Shown: piece after piece, positions 1 through 6,624 of the stretch
How the letters are laid out: each line of letters starts with the position of its first letter
Position numbering within the stretch: the first letter of the stretch is position 1
Assembly (NCBI GenBank): GCA_003136295.1
Contig: PLDZ01000125.1
Coordinates: forward strand, 4,303-14,501
Source: Candidatus Dormiibacterota bacterium
GTDB taxonomy: Bacteria; Chloroflexota; Dormibacteria; Aeolococcales; Aeolococcaceae
DNA length: 10,199 bases
Direction: 5' to 3'
Notes under the pieces: model-generated
Databases searched by the model: none
Told to the model about the DNA's origin: nothing
The model's input: the letters and a program-made list of their open reading frames with translations, nothing else
Translations under genes and position numbers: made by a program

Positions 1-702
1 CTGACGCTCTTTCCCGGGGAGATGGAGCGGTACCGATTCGTGCTGGCCGCGTTTGCGGTGCTCAGCATCATCTATGGAGCGCTGATGGCGCTGTCGGAGC
101 GCGACCTCAAGCGGATCGTCGCCTACGCGAGCATCAGCCACCTCGGCTTCATCGCGCTGGGCATCTTCTCGCTCACCGACAACGGGATCAACGGCGCGGT
201 GATCCAGATCATCAATCACGGCATCATCATCAGCGCGCTCTTTCTCATTGTCGGTTACGTCGAGGCGCGCACCGGGACGCGTGATCTCGGCGAGCTCTCC
301 GGCCTCGAACGCCGAATGCCCTGGCTGTATTTCTTCTTCCTGGTGGCGACGCTCGCGGGCCTCGGCATGCCTGGCATGAACAGCTTCGTGGGTGAGTTCA
401 CGATCATGCTGGGGGCGTTCCAGCTCAACTGGGTCTACGCCGTCCTCGCCGGCGGCGGCGTGATCCTCGCAGCGTGGTACATGCTCCGCCTTCACCAGGG
501 ACTCATGCACGATCCTCCCAAGCCGCGAACCGAGGGCGTGCACGACCTGCACGTCGGCGAGGGGCTGTTGCTGGTGCCGCTCGTCGCGATGATGATCTTC
601 ATCGGGCTGTATCCCAAGCCCATCACCGATGTCTCCACGGGATCGGTGAACACGTACGTCAGCCTGATACAACCCGCCGCGTCGAACCCGGGCACGCAGT
701 GA
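1..702 (+). CDS. nuoM: NADH-quinone oxidoreductase subunit M (3' part, 233 residues)
   Basis: NuoM is an antiporter-like, proton-translocating membrane subunit of respiratory complex I. The reading frame is already open at base 1, so the gene begins upstream; about the C-terminal half of a usual ~500-residue NuoM is present. Visible family hallmarks, numbered from the first codon here, are DLKRIVAYASISHLGF (35-50) with the conserved channel lysine K37, INHG (71-74), the loop LGMPGMNSFVGEF (121-133) with E132, and several hydrophobic helices (about 12-30, 43-57, 73-87, 108-122, 145-162, 188-204). The stop TGA (700-702) shares its last base with the ATG of nuoN (TGATG), which implies translational coupling. 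The order nuoM then nuoN is the normal end of a nuo operon. NuoM is preferred over NuoL, its paralogue, because of the short C-terminus and the direct nuoN neighbour. No regulation can be seen because the promoter lies outside the window. Confidence 0.95.
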   Translation: MTLFPGEMERYRFVLAAFAVLSIIYGALMALSERDLKRIVAYASISHLGFIALGIFSLTDNGINGAVIQIINHGIIISALFLIVGYVEARTGTRDLGELSGLERRMPWLYFFFLVATLAGLGMPGMNSFVGEFTIMLGAFQLNWVYAVLAGGGVILAAWYMLRLHQGLMHDPPKPRTEGVHDLHVGEGLLLVPLVAMMIFIGLYPKPITDVSTGSVNTYVSLIQPAASNPGTQ

Positions 703-2240
703 TGCTGATCGCGGCTTCGCCGGTCCCGCTTTCGTTCCCCGGTGGGCGTGACCTCGTCGGCATCCTTCCCGAACTCGTCCTCGGCGGAGCGTTCCTGCTG
801 CTCATGCTCCTCGATCTCGTGATTCCCGCCTCACGACGAACCTGGCTCGCGGGGTTCGCACTGCTCGGCATCGCGGCCGCATTCGGGGTCACGATCTGGG
901 CATGGTTCGACGCGAACCCTGGCCGCCTCGTGTACTCCGGCTCCTTCGCGTACGACCGCTTCGCGCTGTTCGTCGACGCGATCCTGCTGGTGAGCGCCGG
1001 GCTCGTGGTGATGATCAGCCCGAACTATCTGAACCGCCGCGGCATGCACTACGGCGAGTACTACGCGCTGATCCTCGCCGCGACACTCGGGATGATGCTG
1101 CTCGCCGGCGCGACGAGCCTGATGGTCATCTTCCTGGCGATCGAACTGCTCTCCCTGGCGCTCTACGTGCTCAGTGGCTTCTCGCGACACGAGGAACGGT
1201 CGCAGGAGGCGGCATTGAAGTACCTGTTGCTGGGCGGCTTCGCATCGGGGTTCCTGCTCTTCGGCATGGCACTGATCTACGGCGAGACGGGGCACACACA
1301 GCTCGCTCAGATCGCGGCGGCCATCCAGGGTCAGACCACGATCGCCGTCGACCCCCTCCTGCTCGCCGGCGTCCTGCTGCTCTTCATCGGCTTTGCGTTC
1401 AAGGTGTCGGCGGCGCCGTTCCACTCCTGGACACCCGACGTGTATCAGGGCGCGCCCACGTCGGTCACGACATTCATGAGCGTCACCACCAAGGTCGCCG
1501 CGTTCGCCGCCCTCGTCCGCGTGTTCACGTACACGTTCGATGGCGGCGGAACCCACTTCTATCAGCACTGGGAGCCGGTGGTCGCCCTGGTGGCGATCAC
1601 GTCGATGGTCGTCGGCAACATCGCGGCGCTGACCCAGACGAGCGTCAAGCGCATGCTCGCGTACTCCGGCATCGCCCAGGCGGGATACATCCTCATCGGG
1701 GTCGCGGTCGGTCCCGTGCTGTTGCCCTCGGGGCAGACGAGCCCGTTCGGGACAATTGGGGTGCTGTACTACCTCGCCGCATACGCAGTGACCAACATCG
1801 GCGCCTTTGCGGTCATCACCGTCATGGCCGGACGCGGCGAGGACCTCGACAGCTACGACGGCCTGCGCGGCCTCGCGCATCGCCGTCCATTCGTGGCGGC
1901 GAGCATGGCGCTCTTCCTCTTCTCGCTCGGAGGGTTCCCGCCGACCGCCGGTTTCTTCGGCAAATTCCTTGTCTTCACCGCTGCCATCAACGCCGGTCAG
2001 GTCCCGCTCGCGCTCTGGGGCATCGCAACCAGCGCGGTGTCGGCGTTCTACTACCTCCGCGTCGGCCTGCTGATGTATCAGCGTCCGGCCGTGGGGGCGG
2101 AGGAGTACCGGTGGTCACGCACCGGGTTCTCCGGCAGCGCAGTCCTGGTCGCGACGACGGCCGGGACCCTCATCCTCGGAGTCATGATCGTGCTCGTCTA
2201 CACGGCGGCGACGGCGTCGCTCAAAGGGTTGATCGTGTGA
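702..2240 (+). CDS. nuoN: NADH-quinone oxidoreductase subunit N
   Basis: This is a complete 512-residue NuoN, the antiporter-like subunit of complex I that lies next to the small NuoA/J/K part of the membrane arm. The start is ATG 702, overlapping the nuoM stop. The same frame is open farther upstream, but that stretch is an Arg/Ala-rich out-of-frame read of nuoM. Landmarks are a conserved helix with E148 (AIELLSLALY), EAALKYLLLGGF (169-180, K173), FKVSAAPFHSWTPDVYQGAP (233-252, K234), K264 in the discontinuous helix region, SVKRMLAYSGIAQAGY (314-329) and GGFPPTAGFFGKF (410-422, K421). Around 14 hydrophobic helices fit the family, and the length is typical. The gene ends in GTGTGA; the following FAD-domain gene starts at GTG 2237 inside this end. 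All the expected lysines and the conserved glutamate are present, so it looks functional. Confidence 0.97.
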   Translation: MLIAASPVPLSFPGGRDLVGILPELVLGGAFLLLMLLDLVIPASRRTWLAGFALLGIAAAFGVTIWAWFDANPGRLVYSGSFAYDRFALFVDAILLVSAGLVVMISPNYLNRRGMHYGEYYALILAATLGMMLLAGATSLMVIFLAIELLSLALYVLSGFSRHEERSQEAALKYLLLGGFASGFLLFGMALIYGETGHTQLAQIAAAIQGQTTIAVDPLLLAGVLLLFIGFAFKVSAAPFHSWTPDVYQGAPTSVTTFMSVTTKVAAFAALVRVFTYTFDGGGTHFYQHWEPVVALVAITSMVVGNIAALTQTSVKRMLAYSGIAQAGYILIGVAVGPVLLPSGQTSPFGTIGVLYYLAAYAVTNIGAFAVITVMAGRGEDLDSYDGLRGLAHRRPFVAASMALFLFSLGGFPPTAGFFGKFLVFTAAINAGQVPLALWGIATSAVSAFYYLRVGLLMYQRPAVGAEEYRWSRTGFSGSAVLVATTAGTLILGVMIVLVYTAATASLKGLIV

Positions 2241-2893
2241 ACGACGAGCTGCTGAAAGGATTTGTCGAGATCGTGAGCCCCGAGGGAGTCGCGGGCGACG
2301 TTGTCAGCCCGGCGGACGTGCCGGCGCTGACGCTCGTGGCGAATTTCTGCAATCAACACGGCGTTCCGATCAGTGCGACCAGCGGGGTCCCGGTGACACC
2401 GGGAGGCGCGCCCGAGCGCGGCGGGATCATCCTCAGCGTCCATCGACTGGCCGATATCGAGGTCGCCGCCGCCGGGCTCACCGTCCGCGCCGGAGCCGGC
2501 GCGACCGTTGCTCGAGTGCGGTCCGCGGTGGCGGCTGACAAGCTGGCGGTGGTCGGGCTCGGCGCGGACACGGGATCGGCACACGTCGGCACGCTGGTGG
2601 CACGCGGTGAGGTGCCACGGCGGTCCATGGCAGGCGTTGAGGCTGTGCTGTCCACGGGAGAAGCCGTCAAGGCCGGCGGTTCCGCGCTCAAGGACGTGGT
2701 CGGCTACGACCTGACCGCCGCGCTACTGGGCAGCGCCGGCCGCCTGGCGATCATCGCGACGGTCACCTTCCGGCTCGAGCCGGCAGCGGCTCGCACCGCG
2801 ACCGACAAACCTCCTGGGAACCGAACGTGGCAGCCGGGACTCGCCGGCGCCTTCGATCCGAAAGGCCTCCTGCGCTCAGGCGCGTTGCGGTGA
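2237..2893 (+). CDS. Stand-alone FAD-binding protein, shortened GlcD/GlcE-like (218 aa)
   Basis: The frame starts at GTG 2237, overlapping the nuoN stop by four bases (GTGA), and ends by overlapping the resB start the same way. The sequence resembles the PCMH-type FAD-binding domain of glycolate oxidase GlcD/GlcE: SGVPVTPGGAPERGGIILSV (49-68), a hydrophobic strand with VRAGAGATVARVRSAV (83-98), GVEAVLSTGEAVKAGGSALKD (133-153), and GYDLTAALLGSAGRLAIIAT (156-175) then VTFRLEPA. The usual glycine-rich stretch with the GGN signature between about residues 112 and 132 is short and changed (GTLVARGEVPRR). After residue 185 the substrate-binding cap domain is missing, but the tail AFDPKGLLRSGALR (205-218) resembles the closing FDPxGxLNPG motif of GlcD/GlcE. 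GlcE of E. coli is about 350 residues, so this looks like an internally deleted form. It may bind FAD; whether it is catalytic is unknown. Its position suggests a respiratory or electron-transfer role (inference). Confidence 0.75.
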   Translation: MNDELLKGFVEIVSPEGVAGDVVSPADVPALTLVANFCNQHGVPISATSGVPVTPGGAPERGGIILSVHRLADIEVAAAGLTVRAGAGATVARVRSAVAADKLAVVGLGADTGSAHVGTLVARGEVPRRSMAGVEAVLSTGEAVKAGGSALKDVVGYDLTAALLGSAGRLAIIATVTFRLEPAAARTATDKPPGNRTWQPGLAGAFDPKGLLRSGALR

Positions 2894-4311
2894 GGGGCAA
2901 GGTCGGGGAGGTCGCCGGGAAGTACTGGCACGAGTACACGCGGATGCGGACCGCGATCTTCCTGCTCCTCGGCATCCTCATCATCGTCCTCATCGGCTCG
3001 TTCGTTCCTCAGCAGAACACCTCGGATCCGGGCAAGGTCGAGGCGTTTCTCACGGCGTGGCCGAACCTGAATGTGCTCCTTGCCGACCTCCAGCTACCGC
3101 TCACCCAGGTGTTCGTGTCACCGGTCTTCTACGTGCTGCTCGGCCTGCTCTACGTATCGCTCGGTTGGTGCGTCATCCGTCGTGGCCGGGCGCTCATCAT
3201 GCGCACGGCGCGGGGCTACAAGCGCACGCCGCAGTACTGGGGAGAGTGGGGATCGTGGCTGTTCCACAGCTCGTTCTTCCTCCTGCTCATCGCGGTCGTC
3301 TGGGGGAAGGCGACCGGGTACCAGGGGCTCGTGACCCTGACTCAGGGGCAGAGCTTCACGAACACGCCGGCCGGCTACGACACCCTGCAGCAGGGGCTGC
3401 TCTTCCACGGGAATTACGCGCCATTCACGCTGCGCCTCAACAGCTTCGAGGCGACCTACGCATCCAATGGTGAGGCGAGCAACTACGTGAGCAACGTGAC
3501 CGTTTTCAACCGCGGCACGAGGGTGGAGACCAGGGACATCCTCGTCAACGACTTCCTCAGCGTTGATGGCGTCAATGTGTACCAGCAGGACTACGGCTGG
3601 GCGCCGACGATCGTGGTGAAGAACCCTGCCGGGCAGACTGTGTACAACGGATCCATCCAGTTCTTCGACGACCCGAGCAACATCGGCAACAAGGCGCTGG
3701 CGGATGGGGTCCTCAAGGTACCCGACTTCAACTACACGATCCCGGGCGCCTCGGAAGCGGTGCAGGTCGGCGCCAAAATGTCCTTCTTTCCCGACGCGTC
3801 GGTGATCCCGTCGATCGGTACCAATGGATCCATCAACCCGGCAGCAACCTCATATGGGCCGGGAGGTGTCGCACCGCGCAATCCGGTGGTCGAGATGCAG
3901 CTGTACGTCGGCAACCTCGGCCTCAACAGTGGCGCTCCGCAGAACGTGAACCAGCTCAGCACCAACGGGATGAAGCCGTATTTCACGAACGCACAGGTGA
4001 TCCCGATCACGCTCGGTCAGACCCTGCAGCTGCCGATCGACAACAAGGCGGGCAAGGCGGTCGACTTCTCGATCTCCTTCCCATCGGTGACCCAGTATTC
4101 GCTGTTCCAGGTCAACGATGATCAAGGTGTGCTGCTCGTGTACACCTCGTTCATCCTGATCATGACCGGGCTGCTCACCAAGCTCTATCTGCGTCCGTTC
4201 CTCGAGCGCCGGCAACGCAAGCGGCGCGAACCGATCACCCTCGATCGGCGCTGGTCATCGGATGCGAGCGGCGAGCCTCAGGCACCCGAGCGAGAACCCG
4301 CCTCGGTCTGA
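2890..4311 (+). CDS. resB: Cytochrome c biogenesis protein ResB
   Basis: ResB (Ccs1) pairs with ResC/CcsA in system II cytochrome c maturation, moving and attaching heme to apocytochrome c outside the membrane. I chose GTG 2890 because it overlaps the upstream TGA (GTGA), as at the previous junction; this gives 473 residues. The frame is open farther upstream, but there it overlaps the FAD gene. Visible topology: TM1 about 21-38 ending in the family-typical GSFVPQ (36-41); TM2 about 79-97; TM3 about 122-141 with H126 in LFHSSFF; a large extracytoplasmic domain about 142-412; and a C-terminal TM about 413-435 followed by the basic tail RRQRKRR (440-446). There is a further His at 14. Length is near but slightly below the usual 450-550. 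No ResC/CcsA gene follows, because the next gene is on the other strand. The last 34 bases overlap the end of the convergent phosphatase gene. Confidence 0.9.
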   Translation: MRGKVGEVAGKYWHEYTRMRTAIFLLLGILIIVLIGSFVPQQNTSDPGKVEAFLTAWPNLNVLLADLQLPLTQVFVSPVFYVLLGLLYVSLGWCVIRRGRALIMRTARGYKRTPQYWGEWGSWLFHSSFFLLLIAVVWGKATGYQGLVTLTQGQSFTNTPAGYDTLQQGLLFHGNYAPFTLRLNSFEATYASNGEASNYVSNVTVFNRGTRVETRDILVNDFLSVDGVNVYQQDYGWAPTIVVKNPAGQTVYNGSIQFFDDPSNIGNKALADGVLKVPDFNYTIPGASEAVQVGAKMSFFPDASVIPSIGTNGSINPAATSYGPGGVAPRNPVVEMQLYVGNLGLNSGAPQNVNQLSTNGMKPYFTNAQVIPITLGQTLQLPIDNKAGKAVDFSISFPSVTQYSLFQVNDDQGVLLVYTSFILIMTGLLTKLYLRPFLERRQRKRREPITLDRRWSSDASGEPQAPEREPASV

Positions 4312-4949
4312 TCGGGTCCGGGCGCAAGCTCGGCGATCCGCGCGGGAGTGAGATAGCTGAGACGGCGCAGCGCCTGACCCTCGTAGTCGAGTTCGAGGAG
4401 CCCGCCTTTGGCGCACTGCAACCGGTGCAGGGCGTATCGCGGCCGGTGCTCGGCGGTGACCCAGAAACCCTGAATCGGGTCGCCATGGCTGACGCAGATG
4501 CCGCCATCACCCGGATGCTCCGCAAGCAGGTGCATGAGCGGCCGGCTCACGCGTGTGGCCAGTGCCGCAACGGACTCGTCGTTGCTGAGGACGCCCGGCA
4601 ACACCATGTGGATCAGCCAGAGTGGACGGCGCCAGGGCACCTGTTTGGGCGGGACGCCCTGGAGATACAGTCCGAAGCGCGTTTCGATCAGGTCCTCCGT
4701 ATACGTGATCGGCACGGAGTCGAGGTACGACGCAATGATCTCCGCCGTCTGCCTGGCGCGCTCGAGTGGACTCGAGTAGATCCGACGCGCCGTTGTGCGC
4801 GCGAAGTATCGCCCCAGCGCGTGCGCCTGCTTTACGCCCTTGTCGCTCAGTGGAAAGTCAGGAAGGTGACCGTAGAGCACACCGTTGGGGTTGCGGACGT
4901 CGCAGTGGCGAACCAGGTGGAGGCGGGTCGACACGGGTGCGTGACTCAC
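4278..4949 (-). CDS. Histidine phosphatase superfamily protein (phosphoglycerate-mutase-like)
   Basis: This 223-residue protein belongs to the histidine phosphatase (branch 1) superfamily, which forms a phospho-histidine intermediate. Visible catalytic elements are LVRHCDVRN (12-20), with nucleophile H15 and R14; GHLPDFPLSDKGVKQA (27-42); YSSPLERARQTAEII (58-72), with the second arginine; the probable acid E89 in DLIETRFG (86-93); and VSHGDPI (153-159) with the second histidine H155. The first motif reads RHC where most members have RHG. The start codon is GTG at 4949-4947; GTG at 4934-4932 is the alternative. I prefer the first because a TANNNT hexamer sits exactly eight bases upstream, as at two other genes here. 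Length and motifs fit small cobC/PhoE-like phosphatases; the substrate cannot be told from sequence. The 3' end overlaps resB tail to tail by 34 bp. Confidence 0.9.
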   Translation of the reverse strand: MSHAPVSTRLHLVRHCDVRNPNGVLYGHLPDFPLSDKGVKQAHALGRYFARTTARRIYSSPLERARQTAEIIASYLDSVPITYTEDLIETRFGLYLQGVPPKQVPWRRPLWLIHMVLPGVLSNDESVAALATRVSRPLMHLLAEHPGDGGICVSHGDPIQGFWVTAEHRPRYALHRLQCAKGGLLELDYEGQALRRLSYLTPARIAELAPGPDQTEAGSRSGA

Positions 4950-4957
4950 GGATGGCG

Positions 4958-4963
4958 ATGCTA
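4958..4963 (-). promoter_or_regulatory. Putative -10 element (TAGCAT) for a leaderless phosphatase mRNA
   Basis: On the minus strand TAGCAT is followed by exactly eight bases and then the GTG start at 4949. There is no Shine-Dalgarno-like purine run before this GTG. In lineages with leaderless genes a TANNNT -10 box lies directly before the start codon, so transcription would begin at or next to the GTG. I see no convincing -35 hexamer. This is an inference from spacing, supported by the same arrangement before the genes at 8510 and 9289. Confidence 0.5.
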
Positions 4964-5059
4964 CGGGATGTCAGCGAAGCGAGGTACCGGGTCGTGGCCG
5001 CGGCTCCTCGGACGCGATTGGCGCGCGGCACCACCCTTTCTTCACAATATGCGGTCGTG

Positions 5060-5074
5060 GCGCGCCCGGCGCGC
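5060..5074. repeat. Perfect GC-rich inverted repeat, 7-bp arms around one base
   Basis: The arms GCGCGCC (5060-5066) and GGCGCGC (5068-5074) are exact reverse complements around C5067. The repeat lies between the weak -10 candidate and the Shine-Dalgarno of the glycosyltransferase at 5107. A one-base centre makes it a poor hairpin but a possible protein-binding dyad. In DNA this GC-rich it may equally be chance. Confidence 0.3.
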
Positions 5075-5092
5075 GCGAACTCAACAACGCGC

Positions 5093-5100
5093 AGGACGAG
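5093..5100 (+). promoter_or_regulatory. Shine-Dalgarno sequence (AGGACGAG) of the glycosyltransferase at 5107
   Basis: AGGA (5093-5096) is ten bases before ATG 5107, and the whole purine-rich stretch ends six bases before it. This supports ATG 5107 over the internal ATG 5128 (residue 8). It also marks this gene as leadered, unlike the neighbours with TANNNT right before the start. Confidence 0.5.
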
Positions 5101-5106
5101 AACACG

Positions 5107-6606
5107 ATGTCCGAGATCCCGCCACGCATGAAGCGCAACCTGCACATAATCCTGCCGGTCGCGCTCTATCTGATCCTGCGCCTCCCGTCTCTGATCGAAC
5201 CGCAGTGGTATTCGGACGAGGCTGGCTATGCGTCGACCGCCTGGCTCACGCACGCCGGATACGGGCTCTACGTCGACGCCTGGAACAACAAACCGCCGCT
5301 GCTGTTCGGCATCTACGGCCTCAGCGAGGCGCTCTTCGGGGCGAGCGAGGCCGGCATCCATGCACTCTCGATCCTGAGCGGTCTTGCCGCGATCATCGCC
5401 GCCACCTGGGGCATGTCGCGCTTCTTCACGAAACGCGCTGCGCTGTGGGGTGGCCTGGCGATCGCGATCGTCGTCGGATCTCCGATGCTGGATGGCAACC
5501 TGGCTCTCCCCGAGAGCCTGCTGATCGGCCCGGTGACGGTCGCGATGGTGTGGTTTCTGTGCTCGTGCACGGGTGCAGCAGCGCCAAAGCCGCGCGCCGT
5601 CGCGCTCGCCTTCATCGGCCTGTTGTTCGCCTGTGGATTCCTGATCCAGCAGACCGCCATCGCCGACTTCGCAACGGTGATGCTCTGGTGCCTGGTGCGC
5701 CGCAACTGGCGGACGATGCTGACCGTTGGCGGAACGTTCGCGATCACGGTCGCGATGGTGATCGTGCCCTTCATGGTGACATCCGGCGTCCACAATGTCT
5801 GGTTCGCACTGGTGACGTCGTACGTCGACTATCTTAACGATGCGCTCGGCGACCGACTCCCGGCCTATCTCGTCCGGATCATCATCGTCCTCGCGATCGT
5901 GGTGGTGGCTTGGCTCTTTCGCAATGCGAAAGACGATCGCCTCGAGCTCGTGCGCATCTGGGTCGCCGCATTGCTGTTCACTGCGATCGCCGCGGGATAT
6001 GCGTATGAGCATTTTCTTCTGCCGGTGATCATCCCGCTGGTGATGCTGGTGACCGGCCTGGTGTCGCGCCACCACCATCACCTGTTACAGCGCGTCCGGC
6101 GGCCTCGTGTGCTTGTGGCCGGTGCCCTCTTCGCGGCGATCGCCTCCACCGGTTGGTCGCTCTTCGTCGCTGGGTACCGATCGACAGTCTGGAGTATCGG
6201 GTACTACGCCAACGCGGTGAGCTACGTGTCCGGTTCGATATCGGAGCTCGACTACGACACGTATTTCGACGGCCTCAGCTACGGCGAGCAGCAGGCTGAA
6301 CGATGGATCAGCAGCCACAACCTCGTCGGCGTCACTGCGATGTTGTGGACGAATCTCGCCTGGCCGCTTGTCGATGACGACCTGTTGCCACCGACACGCA
6401 GCGGTCCGCTGTACGTGACCCTCGCGCTCGAGAACGGCACCGGCGGGATCCTGTCGAGGATGAACGCGACTCCGCCGGAATTGATTCTGATCACCCCGCT
6501 CGGCATCCAGAACCTGAGTGATATCCGCGCGTTCATCAGCGGCCACCGATATCAGGAGGTGATGGATGCACATGGGATTGAGCTCTACGTGCGTGCAGAC
6601 GGCTGA
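5107..6606 (+). CDS. Multi-spanning GT-C glycosyltransferase, PMT/ArnT-like (GT39), copy 1
   Basis: This 499-residue membrane protein fits the PMT_2/ArnT-like GT-C fold, whose members transfer a sugar from a polyprenyl-phosphate donor on the outer face of the membrane. After TM1 (about 11-27) comes a loop with the acidic pair YSDEAGY (35-41; D37, E38), the usual catalytic/metal site in this fold. Then follow DAWNNKPPLLFG (57-68), GASEAGIH (78-85), LALPESLLIGP (132-142), QQTAIAD (181-187) and YEHFLLPVIIP (300-310) with H302. I count about ten hydrophobic helices up to residue 358, then a soluble C-terminal part of about 140 residues. It is homologous along its length to the convergent protein at 6625-8208. 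The substrate is not apparent; cell-envelope glycan, lipid or protein glycosylation are all possible. SRHHHHLL (320-327) is a basic cytoplasmic-type loop. The gene ends 18 bp from the end of its paralogue. Confidence 0.8.
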   Translation: MSEIPPRMKRNLHIILPVALYLILRLPSLIEPQWYSDEAGYASTAWLTHAGYGLYVDAWNNKPPLLFGIYGLSEALFGASEAGIHALSILSGLAAIIAATWGMSRFFTKRAALWGGLAIAIVVGSPMLDGNLALPESLLIGPVTVAMVWFLCSCTGAAAPKPRAVALAFIGLLFACGFLIQQTAIADFATVMLWCLVRRNWRTMLTVGGTFAITVAMVIVPFMVTSGVHNVWFALVTSYVDYLNDALGDRLPAYLVRIIIVLAIVVVAWLFRNAKDDRLELVRIWVAALLFTAIAAGYAYEHFLLPVIIPLVMLVTGLVSRHHHHLLQRVRRPRVLVAGALFAAIASTGWSLFVAGYRSTVWSIGYYANAVSYVSGSISELDYDTYFDGLSYGEQQAERWISSHNLVGVTAMLWTNLAWPLVDDDLLPPTRSGPLYVTLALENGTGGILSRMNATPPELILITPLGIQNLSDIRAFISGHRYQEVMDAHGIELYVRADG

Positions 6607-6624
6607 GGGATCGGGCTTGCGCCA

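Larger units (their letters stand above)
4950..5106. promoter_or_regulatory. Divergent intergenic region between phosphatase and glycosyltransferase
   Basis: This 157-base gap is the only non-tRNA intergenic stretch of any length. It serves both outward-facing genes. Toward the phosphatase it holds the TAGCAT box. Toward the glycosyltransferase it holds a weak CACAAT (5043-5048) that could be a -10 element; TTGGCG (5018-5023) is a poor -35 candidate with a 19-base spacer. These are followed by a GC-rich 15-base inverted repeat and then a Shine-Dalgarno sequence. No small coding gene is convincing here. Confidence 0.4.

Noticed and set aside
474..701. 76-codon N-terminal extension of nuoN in the same frame
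   Set aside because: It lies inside nuoM, is Arg/Ala/His-rich, and NuoN homology starts near ATG 702, which overlaps the nuoM stop as expected.
831..1880. 349-codon minus-strand frame opposite nuoN
   Set aside because: Translation is dominated by Arg, Glu, Asp, Gln and His with no domain; it is the usual antisense shadow of a hydrophobic protein gene in high-G+C DNA.
902..2236. Open frame continuing upstream of the FAD-domain gene through most of nuoN, which would give a 663-residue fusion
   Set aside because: This part is very rich in Arg, Pro and Gly and is the +1 shadow of well-supported nuoN; the FAD domain homology begins only after GTG 2237.
4425..5837. 470-codon plus-strand frame across the phosphatase gene, intergenic region and glycosyltransferase
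   Set aside because: It is antisense to one motif-supported gene and out of frame with another, and its composition is Arg-rich without any motif.
4858..6081. 407-codon minus-strand frame opposite glycosyltransferase copy 1
   Set aside because: Arg/Asp/His/Gln-rich antisense shadow of a membrane protein; no motif.
6607..6624. Bidirectional terminator between the two glycosyltransferase genes
   Set aside because: The 18-bp gap has no hairpin with a T-run on either strand.
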